Origin: Ptychodera flava
Lineage: Eukaryota > Hemichordata > Enteropneusta > Ptychoderidae
Direction of reading: 5' to 3'
Assembly (NCBI RefSeq): GCF_041260155.1
Contig: NC_091940.1
Span: 25,713,370 to 25,777,369 of the forward strand
DNA: 64,000 nucleotides
Of the stretch, positions 44,743 to 58,900 are shown one piece after another. The position numbers and the translations under genes were made by a program. Each line of letters opens with the position of its first letter. Position 1 is the stretch's first letter. The notes under the pieces were generated by a model. The model did not search any database and had not been told where the DNA came from. It saw nothing but the letters and a program-made list of their open reading frames with translations.

Positions 44743-46997
44743 GGCGGTTACTGACTCTTTGAATTAGATCGATTCCGCCTCCATCCGACATTTACGTATT
44801 TCTGAAAAGAATAGGTTCCATCATTGCTGAAGGGCTCAATATGACGAAACGTATTACAGCGGTTGCATTTCTCTCACACGTGAGAACCTTGATTTACGAA
44901 ATGGCGTAATTTACATACAACTGCTGCGCAGACGTGATAAGTAGAACAAAGTCGCCAATTTTGGCCCTTTAACTTGCCTACAAATGATCAGATCGTGTCC
45001 ATTCTCCTGGGTTTTATATGGTAGATATATGGTAGTAAGTCTATAAACAGTTTAAAACCAAAAGAAAGGCTTTGATTTTGAACAAAAAATTGAGCATGAA
45101 TGTTAAACCATCATATGTCACAATGTGGCCACCATATTATCATTTTCTCGTGGTTAGAGGGTTTTAAACATAGCAACATCCAAAATGGCGGCCCTACAAT
45201 GACGATAACCCCGACCAACTACAGTTGAGAAAGTCCCGTTTGGAACCCTGTAGGTAGGTATTATGTCGGGGTAAATGACAATTAAGTAGTTACAGATAAC
45301 ATCACTATTCAATCAGAAGTGCTGCTTTGCTTACTGGCAGGATAACCTTGTCGATGTTGAACATCAAAAAGACAGACAGGGGATATAGGACTGGGAGTGC
45401 AAGTTGACATGATACAGTTAGTACTGGCAAATTGACAATCAATAATACAGGCTACATTCACATAGCTGCTGTCTTATTTCTAGGCTGGTTATAGCACCGA
45501 TTCTTCCAAGAACACTTCCCACATCTAAAAATTAATGTAACGTTCACTCAACCACCGATCACTCAACTCGTGATCAGTTATGGGTGCTTACCCCAAGATT
45601 TAAAAAAAAAAGGGGGGGGGGGGAGTGTCTTTGCTTTGCTACAGTGTTTACAAATAATGCTCCACTACACAGACCAATGGACTAGGTCATCAAGTTAAAC
45701 AACAGTCCCACGTAAATCAAATTGTCAAATACATACATGTTATGTTTGTTATTATATTCTCAAATCATGTGAAAACAGTTAACCTTCAAAACAAATAATA
45801 ACAAATAATAATTACATGATATTGATAAATTAAAGTAAGAATAAATTAAGATACATTGAACTTTTTCTTCCTGTACTTTAGTCATGAAAAAAACCTGTAA
45901 GTTCTTACACATCAACCAGGAACCTAAAGTATCTTATTTTAGAATAAAGTCAGCATCTTATTCAGACTAAATTAGTTTGTGAAACTGTTGTGTGAAGAAG
46001 AGAGTGTATCATTGTTGTTTTTCAGTCAAGCCTAAATAAAAAGTAATAAGTATATGATGATTTGTATAATATACCTAAGGGACATTGGATAGGTCATGAG
46101 AGAGTATTTTAGTCCTACTTTTTTGCATTTGTGGCAGAAAGAAAATGTCAAATTCTGGTTACATTCAGGGCTCGAAATTAACTTTTTTCCCTGGTAGTCC
46201 ACTTGGGCTACCATTTTCTGAAGTTGGTAGCCCAGTGACATTGGCTGGTAGCCCATACACTTTTAGTGAAGGGATATCCTTTTTCGTTAAGCGGACGAGA
46301 AAAAGCTGTTTTTCAAGATTCTAACCATGAAGTGAATTTTCTAGTCATTTGATGTGAATATTGCACACCTTTAATACCTTAAGAAACAGGTACAACATGA
46401 CAACGACACAACCTTCTCAGCACTTAGACATACTGTAGCAGAGCTAAAAATAGACCATGGGCTTTCTGTAGGGACCAGGCATAATTTCTATGTAATTGGG
46501 ATTGATACATTATGATGAAAATGCGACGAAAATACATTTTCATTGACCATCGTTTCCTTTGCCTCTCATTCAAGTACGGCAGTTCAGATATAGAAACTTT
46601 GCTGCAAAGTTCCATCGCACGGTCGTCTTCATTGTTTGCGTTTAACAAAGTCATAGTCTGGCCTTCCTGTATCTAGCTGAGTTTGACTGCATTAGCTGGT
46701 CCCAAAGTGACAGACCGGACATGGCATGCCAAGTACTGACTGAATTTCAGGTCCCAGGCTTTGGTAGTCCGTGTGGGCTACCATTTCATGGATTTTAGTT
46801 GCCTCAGAGAAAAGTTGGTAGTCTGTGGACGCGGGACTACCGAAAATTTCGAGCCCTGACATTTATGGTATTCTTCAGAACGACTGACAAATCATTGATT
46901 TGAAAGGTTTTACTTGCTCATATGGTGGCTCAATTAATGTCTTCCGATTCAGTTGTTTTAATTTTCTGGCATTATTTCACAGGACTCAAGATCAGCA
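44743..46997. other. Head-to-head interval between FAM210A and the C20orf96-like gene
   Basis: The two start codons point away from each other about 2.25 kb apart. A CAAAATGGCGGCC site at 45181 fits the YY1 core AANATGGCGGC; this is suggestive only. A hAT-like element fills 46166-46858. An acceptor-like TATTTCACAG at 46973-46982 just before the plus-strand ATG implies an upstream non-coding exon. Confidence 0.45.
46166..46858. mobile_element. Non-autonomous hAT-like element
   Basis: The left end CAGGGCTCGAAATTA is mirrored by AATTTCGAGCCCTG. Both subterminal regions carry repeated TGGTAGNCC / GGGCTACCA blocks. Such ends (CAGGG plus subterminal repeats) are typical of hAT elements. ACATT abuts both ends; a full 8-bp duplication is not clear. 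No intact transposase frame. Confidence 0.75.
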
Positions 46998-49900
46998 ATG
47001 TCAGGGTGGGGTAGGAGGGCCACTGGCCGCATAGAGAGAACCCAGTTTGAAGACGATGAACTGTTAAAGTCACTGGAAGGCAGAGTGAACATTGATGTCA
47101 AGCCTGTAGAGTATGATCAGTGGTCAAGAACGGGTGTACAACAGTTGTTACAGAAACAGAGAAGTAAAAATCAACAGTCATCGACAAGCAGGACAGCTTC
47201 TGGTACGCATTCAATGCTTGTTAATATGTCCAATACCTACTATGTTTGATAAACTTTCAGCATTCAAAGTATATCAATACAGAATACCAATATTTCATTT
47301 CTCCATTTGGTGATCTGTGAGCTTTTGGTGCATTTGCAAAGCTTACATTGCTGTCATCCATTGTGGCCCAATGACTAAATATTTTCATTTTTACCACCAT
47401 TGCAAGTGCATGATCAACAAGTAAAAATGTCTAGTTGATTTATCCTGAAATTTAACACACTTTACTTTGTTTGCCATTCTAAAGTTTGTTTTTGAGATTT
47501 TTCTAACAACAGAAATAGCCCAGGAAATATTCCAGACAAGGATTGTCTCTTTAATAATGGGCAGTTACAGGTTCTCAACAGGGATTTATATCATAAAGAA
47601 TTTACAAACATATATAATTCCTGCATACATAGGTTACTACATATGTGCATATAAACAATATATCATTATACTACATGGGCTGTTGTTAAACATCCATGAC
47701 TTTACCATATACCGTACGGTACATTTACTTTGTGCATGTTTAATTTTTTTTCTTTTTGCCAACCATTGAAGATGAGAAATCTTTTAAAAACATTGAAAAA
47801 GGTATCAGATTTAAGTTGTGATGTACACTTTTAGTTATTGTATCGTTCACTATTGTGCTATCATGTATGTCATTTTCACAAAGAACTCTGACAATCACAC
47901 GCAAAAAAGAGACACGCAAATCTGCAAAAACGTTATTTTCTGTGTGATGATTGCTACTCTGCAGCTTTCCTCTCCTATTGAATCCTGCGTGTGACGCATT
48001 TCTTCCCATTGTCCTGTGTCTGATGCTGCCTCAAGCACTTTTTGTTGCATACTGTTTTGCATATTTGCACTCGTTTGTTTCAGCGGGCATAGTTTCATAT
48101 TATCGGACACTTGCATAAAAATAGTGTTATTTTAAAAATTTTTTCAGTACAAAACAGTACGTAGTATCAAAAAGATGTCACCTGACACAGTGTAACATTG
48201 ACACTAATCAAATCACTTTAGTTTGTGCAGTTTTATTAGTCCCCACGGACACCGTCCGGGGGGACTTATAGGTTTGGTCATGTCCGTGCGTGTGTGCGTG
48301 CGTCCGTGCGTCTGTGCGTGCGTGCGTCCGTGCGTCCGTCCGTCCGTTCACGCAGATATCTCAGAGATGCCTGAAGCGATTTCATTCAAACTTGGTACAA
48401 GGATTACTTTATATGTCATACAGATGCACGTCGATTCGTTTTGTGATACGATCCAATATGGCTGCCAGGCGGCCATTTTATTACGATTTTTTCATGTACA
48501 AAGCCATAATTCAGGCATGTTTCAACTGATTTTATTCAAAGTTGGTACAAGGACATTGACCAATGTCATAGATATGCACATTGATTCTTTTTGTGATACG
48601 ATCCAATATGGCGGCCGTGCGGCCATTTTGTTACGATTTTTTCATGTACAGAGCCATAACTCAGGCACATCTCAACCAATTTCATTCAAAATTGGTACAA
48701 GGACATTGACCTATGTCATACATATGCACGTCAATTTGTTTTGTGATACGATCCAATATGGCCGCCAGGCGGCCATTTTATTATGATTTTTTCATGTACA
48801 GAGCCATAACTCAGGCATATCTCAACCGATTTTATTCAAACTTTGTATAAGGACATTGACCTATGTCATGCATATTCGTGTTGATTTGTTTTGTGATACA
48901 ATTCAATATGGCCGCCAGGCAGCCATTTTATTTTGATTTTTTTTCATGTACAGAGCCATAACTCAGGCATGTTTCAAACGATTTTATTCAAAGTTGGTAC
49001 AAGGACTTTGACCAATGTCATAGATATGCACATCAATTTGTTTTGTGATACGATTCAATATGGCCGCCAGGCAGCCATTTTATTTCGATTTTTTTCATGT
49101 ACAGAGCCATAACTCAGGCATGTTCCAAACGATTTTATTCAAAGCTGGTACAAGGACATTGACCTATGTCCTTCATATGCACGTCAATTTGTTTTGTGAT
49201 ACGATCCAATATGGCCACCAGGTGGCCATTTTATTACGATTTTTTCATGTACAGAGCCATAACTCAGGCATGTTTCTACAGATTTTATTCAAGTTGGTAC
49301 AAGGACATTGACCAATGTCACAGCTATGCACATCAATTTGTTTTGTGATACGATCCAATATGGCCGCCAGGCGGCTATTTTGTTACGATTTTTTCATGTA
49401 CAGAGCCATAACTCAGGCATATCTCAACCAATTTCATTCAAAATTGGTACAAGGACATTGACCTATGTCATACATATGCACATCAATTTGTTTTGTGATA
49501 CGATCCAATATGGCCACCAGGTGGCCATTTTATTACGATTTTTTCATGTACAGAGCCATAACTCAGGCATGTTTCTACAGATTTTATTCAAAGTTGGTAC
49601 AAGGACATTGACCAATGTCATAGCTATGCACATCAATTTGTTTTGTGATACGATCCAATATGGCCGCCAGGCGGCTATTTTGTTACGATTTTTTCATGTA
49701 CAGAGCCATAACTCAGGCATATCTCAACCAATTTCATTCAAAATTGGTACAAGGACATTGACCTATGTCCTACATATGCACGTCAATTTGTTTTGTGATA
49801 CGATCCAATATGGCCGCCAGCAGGCGGCCAATTTATTACGATATTTTCATGTACAGAGCCATAACTCAGGCATTTTTCTACAGCTTTTATTCAAAGTTGG

Positions 49901-52900
49901 TACAAGGACATTGACCAATGTCATAGCTATACACATCAATTTGTTTTGTGATACGATCCAATATGGCCGCCGTGCGGCCATTTTGTTACGATTTTTTCAT
50001 GTACAGAGCCATAACTCAGGCATATCTCAACCAATTTCATTCAAACTTGGTACAAGGACATTGACCTATGTCATACATATGCACATTGATTTGTTTTGTG
50101 ATTCAATCCAATATGGCCACCATGTGGCCATTTTATTACGATTTTTTCATCTCCTGAACTACAACTCAGACATGTATCAAGCGAATTTATTCAAAAGTAT
50201 TTTTATCACAGACCTAATGAAGAGGACTCTATCCTCTCTGAGGACCTGTAATCAAAGCACCCATTAACAAGTGGGGACTGTGTCATCAACGATGACTTGT
50301 ATGTCATTATTTTTTGTAGTATCAATTCTCATAGATTCTCTGTAGATCCAATTTTAACTAACATTTATAGTATTAATATTTAACAAAAGCACTTTTTAGA
50401 CTTTTTAGACGTAGTGATATGATGGTATTTGAAACTTTAAAACAATCAATAAGTCAACTCTTGCTTTTTTGCACAAAGAGCCACTAAGACAAGCTTAGCA
50501 CGCTTTTGATTTTATTTTACCTTTTGCTCCTTCCTTGCACGTGATGCTTAAAGCGGCTTACAGAGTAACATTCCAGCTACCCCAAACCTCAACTTCAACA
50601 TCAACCGCAAAGGCCACTGCTGCAACCACCACTGTTGCTGCTAACGCAACTGCAAAAGCTGCAACTCTCACAGACACTGCAAACGCTAAGACTCCGGCTG
50701 GCCTGCCGCAGGCTGGGCAAATACAATTAATTGTCTCCCGTCCCGGTGCAGCGTGCTCATCCAGTTGCCGACATCCCTGGAACAAGAAGGTGGTCAACTA
50801 TGATGATGAGTACGAGAGGCAGCGACAGAAAGAGATTGCTGTGCTGCAGATACAAATCAAAGCTAGGAAGAAGTCTGTTGAAAATTACCGAGCCAGGCAA
50901 GAACAGCTGTATCCTTTTGAACAGTTCACATTGGTAGCTCTTTCAGATGTGTCATTTTTGAACACCATCCATACAGTCTTGAAGCATCTGCAAATAACAG
51001 GTCTTACTGAATACCTTGATTATCTATGTGCATAATGCTGCATCCCAAAGTTTTATATTATAAATTTCACAAATTGTAAAACTCTATCTCTGTTTGACCA
51101 GAGTAAGGAGTTCAGCTGCACAAATAGTAACTGATCTCTGATCAGTCCATCTTCTTGCCCTGCACAAAGCGCACCTGTACGTGTTTAATTTTGTAATCAG
51201 TCCCGCATGTGATATGAATCTTAGCCTCAGCTTTTGAAACTGGTATTGATTGAATCTCAGTTCCCAAAAATACATTTCTGCAGAAATGGGTGAACTGTTA
51301 CTTTGTAGCGTATATTAACCCTTATAGCGCCAAAGTCAATTTTTGTTGCATTTATAAACTATACCTCTGTTGATTTTTTACAGATTTTTGCCAAATTTTT
51401 GATAAAAAACTCTAGCCAATATAATATGATATCCATTTGGTCCACAAATATAAAAAAAAAATTACTGAAAAATTCATAAAAATTGGCAAAATGTTGCACC
51501 AAAACTTTGATGGGAAAAGTTGCAGCACTCAAAGGGTCAAAAGCAAACACAAGGAATATGATGAAACTGTTATTGCTAAAGATATGTTTGTCCTTCTCAG
51601 TGATATTTGGTTGATCTGTGGTACTCCTAAGGTCAAGTGTTTCTTCAACTACCGAAGCTCCCTGCACAGAGCCATTTCCAGTCCACAGTAATGAAAATTT
51701 ATGATTTAATTTGAGACTTTACAGTGTAGAGAAATTCCAATGACTGTTTTGGGCAAACAGTGGACAGGTAGCTTGGCTTTGATTTTCAACCTTTGTCAAT
51801 GATTAGGGTGTTGTTACTTTACCTTGACTACTTGATCCTAGTATAAATGACAACATTGCTCTCAGGCAAGCCATAGAGACAGGAGAAAAGGGAACGGTGA
51901 GTGAAGCACCATTTTCTTTGAGTATTTCTATAAAGGAACAATATTGTCTCAGTATATTTATTTTATTGTACTTAGTTCTCCAAGCCATAGATCTCTAATA
52001 TCTAGGATGTCTCTAATAAGTAATATCCAAGACATTGACAGCAAGGAGACACTGAGCAGTTTCATATGCTGAAAACTCAAGATCATGTCTTTGGCAGTGC
52101 TTTTGGTAAGCCCTTAGGGCAGTGCATTATGTGAAGTATTTTAACCCTCTCATTCCCATTACTGTATGCAGATGATCCAACTGTTGCATTGAGAATGATA
52201 GAATTAAACCTTTTGCTGCTATAGTTTGGTTTGTGCAAACCTTGAGACTGGTTTCCTTCCCACATCCACATTACTGTTATCTGTTTGTGTTGCGACATAA
52301 ATATACTGAAAATGTGTGATTACATATTTGTAAATGCTATTCCATTGTTGTTTGATTCGTCTATACAGCATAAGGAAGTCAGGGATCTTTTGAAGAAATA
52401 TGAAAGATTTAGGGTAAGTAGAGAAGTTTTCTTGGTGTTATGTTTAACAATGCTTGCCATAAGATGCACAACACAGGCACAGTTTGACAAAGAGTAAAAT
52501 CTTTGGACATGTAGGAATGACATTGAACAACTGGTACACAGAATCAAAATTTGAAGTCTGTGTCATGCCTGTCTGCATTAATGCTGTATTGGCATTATGA
52601 TTGCTGATTTGCAATTCTGTACACAATTCTTATATGGATGATGAAGATTGAAATTCAGTATATGATGATAATATTTTCATCAAAATGCATGTGATACCAA
52701 AATAATAACCATATTACTTGAAAAAACTCAGACAAGCAAATTTGCAATACCAAATAAATGCAAGAAGTTTCAAATGTGTACTGATACTGAGCTAGTGAAT
52801 GAAATTCTTCTCAAAACAAAACTACATCAGATATTTTTCAGATACCCTGTATGATTTTGTAGATACTGATATGTCATATTTTTGCTGTCCCACAACATTC

Positions 52901-55900
52901 AAGAGTGGAAAACGTAACATAGTAAGTTTGCATGTGGTGGTACCAATGGTGCACAGTGTGATGTGCAACCGTTTGACCCTCTCCAGCATGTTGATACAGC
53001 CCAAAAGAAATTGTTTTATGATGTGTTTCAACTTCCCATTTTAACTTAATTTAAACCATCGTTATGCGAGTGCCAGAGTTTCTTTTGCATGTTTTACCAT
53101 AATCTTGATATTGAAATGCTTAAAAAAATGACAGTTCTAACATTACTCTCCAGGAATTGCTCTGCCACTTTTCTGATTTGAGATGCATGTTTCATATCGA
53201 GAGCACCTACCGTAAATTGTCGAAGGTTTCTCCCATAAATACTTTCCCTATGTGCAATCATGGTAGGTGTAGGTGGTTCTTTTAATGTCTGTCATTTGAA
53301 GATTTTCCAAAGATTAAATTTGCTAAAACTGGTTCACAGGATTGTGAAATCTTCTGAAGGTAAATTTATTTTGTTTCAAATGAAGAACAAGAAATTCTGA
53401 ATTCTAATCTGCCATTTCTTGTAATGTCCTGATTCACTTTGTGCCAGCAATCATTGCCCGACATTTCAGTACCCGCAAAATCTCTTAATCATATAGAGTT
53501 GGTAAGGCATTGACCTGTGAAGCTATTCCAGTCCAAGCTACAGAGGGCGCTTTCATTTGGACAAACATCTTGATTGTAAATAACTGACAAAAAAAAATTA
53601 AAAAAAAAAATAAAAAAAAGATCGTAAATAACTGGATAGCTTTATTATATGTTTGCAATTCAACATTTCATCATTGTATATTTTGTTTCCGCTTTCTGAA
53701 AAAATTAAGAAATCTCAGAATGACAGGCAATAATTCTTTTCCCTCTAAAGTTTTGATACTGAATTGACAAAAACAGCAAGATGATATGGAGCAATGCAGT
53801 ACTGGAATTTTGGCAAGATAATCTTGTTAATCCTTTCACCACCATGGTTTGGCCCAAACCCATTGTTGTCAATGGCGATTATTTACATGTTTACAGGGAT
53901 TGGGTGTGAACATAGACCTTCGAGAAAAACGGGACAGGCAACTGCTGAGGTTTCTTTGTGCGATCTATCTTGAAATATATTAAACTTTATTTACCAAGCG
54001 GTCCCCGAGAACAATACTTCGTACTTAACACTGAATCTCATTAACGATCAAACTGACGTTCTGAATATGTACACTTTGCTCTTGCATGGCACGTTCCGAG
54101 TAATGACACGGAGAATTTGAGGGTTTTTTTTGATACTAGTCATGGTTAATGTTCTGGTAACGATGAAGATCACATTTTGGATTCTAGCCGAAACCAACGG
54201 GAAAAAAACAGACGATAAAAACAGTGTACATTAACCATAGACGCTGCAGAAAACTCTTGCTAGGTATCGACAATATAAGTTTAAATTTCCTACCATAAAA
54301 ATCTCTGATAACAACAAACATTTACAAGTTAGACAGCTTTACACTTCCCCAGTCCTGCGAAACGAAAATCTGACCTTTATTTCATCTCTCACGCAAAATT
54401 TGACGAAAATCAGGGAACATAAAAAATGACTACTCCATTGGAGCTCAAATACACTACCTCTAACATTTTGGTACTGTTGTAGCCTAAAGAAACACCAAAG
54501 TTCGGATAAACTACACATGTGTACATCCGCAAAGTACTAGAAAATATATTTGTAACACTGACTTTCGCTGTCAGGAGAAACTTTGCGATAAATCGGGACT
54601 CTCCAACGGTTGGTGAAGTCAGAAGCGGTAAGGTACACATGCATTTACACAAAGCTGAACGCTGTCCTCGTAAATTTGGCCGTTCACAGTTTTCAAACAA
54701 CAACATTTCAGTAGTTAACATACATACTTTACCGAATCATGGAGCACTCCTCGCACAGAAAATATTCTGAGGGTTAAAAACTGCAAAAACGAGGGAAAAT
54801 TCGGAGATACACGGACGATTGCGGAATGTAAACAACTCTGTGATGTCAACTGCTGTCAAGTCTGGAACTGCAGCGGTATGTGTTTCGGATTTCTATTCGA
54901 AACTTTGTCACTTTACAGCAACATACTAACATCCTGCAGACTTCTAGTTGCATCGAATCTGGCTACCAAAATGTAAAAAGTACTTTAAAACCATTTGCAC
55001 GAATTCTTCTCAAAATAGTTGTAACACTTTTCTTTCTAAAAAGGGACTTGAAGGTAATCCGGAATAACTTGTAATCCGAAAACATTATTACCGTATACCC
55101 GCATGCACGTGTCTATGAACCGGACGTTGTGCAGTCGATCGGGTCCAGCTTCATTCGTTCCGTCCCGACCCATTAACACCTCTTAATTATTCCAAGATAG
55201 ATCGCACGCTGCTAATCCCATAGACCCTTTGTTCTCTATCGCAGTTGCCTGTCCCTTTTCTCGAGGGTCTATGGTGTGAATAAGGTCAATCCTTTTAGCT
55301 TCCTACCCCTTGACTTGTGAGTTAATTATTCTGTTTGCTGTCTGCAGGGTGCTGTACAAAATTTGAATCATAAATTTGACAAAGAGAGAGAGACAGCCTT
55401 CAAAGCCTTGGATGAAGCAACAGAGAAAGTGGCGTCTGACCTTCACGGTGAGTCGCATCAGATTATATCAATAATTAATCAGTAATAGAGGTTTATACCC
55501 TGACTTTGAGTGCACTCTGTTTATTCATACCCTCTGTTTGTCTCAAAAGTGACACTGTTTTGAAAGCAATGACATCATGGGTATGATATGTGTATTGCTG
55601 TTCTTTACAGTTAATCAGCTGATATGGGTGAAGCTACTCCGTGAGCAAATTTGGAAATCCAAATAGTAACAATAGTTGTCAGAATCATCTACTGTAAAGA
55701 CGTTCAAAAGGTCATGCATATTTCAGGACCCATATAGTGAATGTCACCGCATGAAAACTGATTAAAACGCTTGTAATGCTATTCAGATATTATCAATTTA
55801 TATAGTGCATGATTTTAGGTCAATGGATATTCTCTGTTGATAGTGATGGATCACAAGTTGATTCACAGACTCCTGTGCTCTTTAGAACATTTAACATAAA

Positions 55901-58900
55901 TCTATACATTCAAAGTATTTAGGAAACTGGGCACTAGATTCATGAGTTGCTGATGTCATGACTTTCTATAATGAACAGACAGCTCTTCATTCTTTCTCAG
56001 AAATATTTAATGACCAAAAAAAAACCCATCCCTCCAGTAGTGTTGTTTAAGTTTCGAAGTCATCGGATAGTGTTGTCTTGTATGTGTTTTTCTTATTTGT
56101 GCAACTGCGAATCTTAACACTTGATATCTTGGCACAGGTTTACAAAGTGAGGTTGAAAGACTGGATGAAGTCCTGGAGAAGCAGCAGGCAGAATTGAAAA
56201 TACTCCGTAGTTACAAAGACAAAGAGTATCCAGTCAAAGCAATGAAGATTGATGAACTACAGAAACAGATTGAGAGGCTAGCCGTGGTCAATGAGGTATC
56301 TAACAAACTAATTCTGTTTTGTGATCCTTCCATCCCTACTTGATAGTGTGTAGGTCCAAGCTTTCCTTATTAAGACAGTAAGAGCAGACCCTAACATTAT
56401 TCTGAAAGGGTTACACTGCATAGTTCTTGCTATGTAGTGTGCATTTTCAGAGCTTACAGAATCTGTGACAGTTGTGTTTGGGTTTGTCGTAAAGTTTACA
56501 ATATGTGGAAGGTTCCACTAAAGCAGGGGGCAGAAGTAATAAGAGTATGCATGTGTTGGGTGTTGCTTTACCCTGCCACCCCTGTATCATTCAGTGGAGA
56601 AGTCCAACTATGCTGCCAAAAACAACAGGATGGTAGTAAAATTTGTTGGTCCAAAGGTTAAACTACAGGCTAAAGCATGGAGCTTGGGAATGAGTAGGTT
56701 GGTGTTTGGCTCCCTGCTATCTGCATTCCCAGAAGTGGATAGTGAAACACGTATTAAAAACGGTTGTACTGAATCCACACTTGTACATCAGGATGTTGGA
56801 AAGATGATATCTGCAGAACAAGGAGAGCCTTGTCTCAACATGTGTACGTGGTCCAACAAACGTATTGGCAGACATACAAAGTGGGGTCATAAGAGTTCAA
56901 AGGTCGCATGTCTCGGTACATGTACATAAATAAATACTCCAAAATCCAAAATAAGTGACTGCACTGCATAGTTACAACTCTGTTTACTCTAGACTTGCAT
57001 TGCTATATTACTATCTAGTGCTTGAAATGAAATATATGATTGCTGATAGGCTTTTCAACAGAAACAAATTACAGACAGCTGTCCAAAGTGAACTGTTCAC
57101 CTTCAGCTTTTCCCATGACAAAATTTAAATTTTCTTTCATCAGGATGAAATGAATGAACTTGAAAGCATCATACTCATTGAGAAGGAGAAATTTGCCAAG
57201 GCTGATAGGGACCTTGAGCACCATATCAAGTCAGAGGTGACTGAAAAGGCCATCGGCGCCATGCATGAAACGCTGAAGGATATGGCTCTGCAGAATATGG
57301 TGATGAAGAAGGTGGGTGGTTAGTTAGAGGTCAGAGGTCAACAATCACATGATGGATGAGCATTACCCGGATATCCTGGCAGTTAGATGTTTTCAGTTTC
57401 AACAAATACTCCTCATAAACTGCAAGGAAAGACTGTTCACTCTTATTTTGGAATACGTAAAATAGAATTTAAAAGTCTGAATGAGCACTTCAGCCAAAGA
57501 AAATTAATTTCATGCTTTTTGTAGGGATCAGTACAGTACATGTATTTAGGTTCATGTTGTGTTAGCTTGGTGTACAGTTGATTTAGTGCCATCTTCAACA
57601 TTGGTATTACAGCAGGCAAATATTTCAAATATTTCAGGCTTGCATTTACGAATGATATGCCAGTGTGAAGCTTATTGCATACACATATATTACAGAACTG
57701 TAATTTTGTTTTAGTAAAAATCCTCAAATTTTCCAGAGTCACTTTTCAAAATTAATGACAAATGACACAAAAGCTCTGACAATAGTGAATGCGTATTTTG
57801 TACCATGCTTCCATATTTCTCTTGGGAGTAATTAACTCTCAGAGAGAGACTGAAACTTAGGTACTGTATTGTACTGTAATATTCTGCTCCTTTCTGCTCA
57901 CCGAATATTATCAGTAGTTGTATCGGGCGATCATAGAATTACTTCTGTCATTATGCAAATAAATGGAAATATTTACTTTGCTGTCACTGTTCAGTATAGT
58001 ACATGTAATACAACTGTTACAATGATGTGAAAAACATTGGCCAAGTTGCACAATAGAATTGCATAAAACATGGTGAAAGCTGGGAAGAAAGTTTAGTGGC
58101 ATATATTCAAGCTACGATATGGTGTATTACTAGGATCAGTGGTCTGAAAGTATCAATTAACACTGAATACGATTACCTTTGCCCCTTGTACAACATATGC
58201 TTGTGTAGAAACCATTTTTTTTTCCTGAAATTGAGTGGAACTGTTCAAACCAGCATATGGTTTTGTACCATATGGTAATTTGTCAAATCTTTGAATGTAG
58301 AAGATTTCATTGTGCTTTTTGAAAGCTGAATGAGATTGGTAAATATGGTCTTGCCAACACCTCCACAAATGATCTATACAATTAAATTCACTGTCAAGAG
58401 ACTCCATTCAAAGCCAACATGATTTATAAATACAGAAGAGTATGAACATTCTTCCCTAACAACACACATTTTCAGACAGCTTCCCTAAATTTTGCAATGG
58501 GGAAGAACTTGAATAGATCACAATGTGTAAATTTGAGGAAAACCTATAAAAATTATCAGCGTACCGCATACTTTCCTGTTTCTAGGAAATCGAAGAGCAT
58601 AAGAAGAAGATGGTTGAATTGCAAGAAACAAACAGGCAACTGGAGGAAGAAGTAAAATCGTTGTTGGCTGATCCTAAAACTGATATCCGACGACAGGTTT
58701 ATCCTCATTTGTACCCAAGAGAACCCAAGTAAGCGCTCATATATGTTGCATTTTGCATGATGCGATTTGAAACAGAATATTTCTATACTTTTGATCAAAC
58801 TTCTCTCAAGGAAACTTTAAACTATACATCCTCATAATCAAGGATAGCAATCAGCGGTCACCTAGTGCGTTGCAAATTTTGGGGCTAGAGAACCAAATGA

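Noticed and set aside
47740-48116. Minus-strand frames just before the satellite element, e.g. MKLCPLKQTSANMQNSMQQK
   Set aside because: Looks mildly protein-like but has no donor or acceptor support and no recognised family.
54410-54770. Overlapping frames on both strands inside the 1363-bp element, considered as a transposase piece
   Set aside because: No catalytic motif, and both strands are open over the same bases, so probably non-coding.
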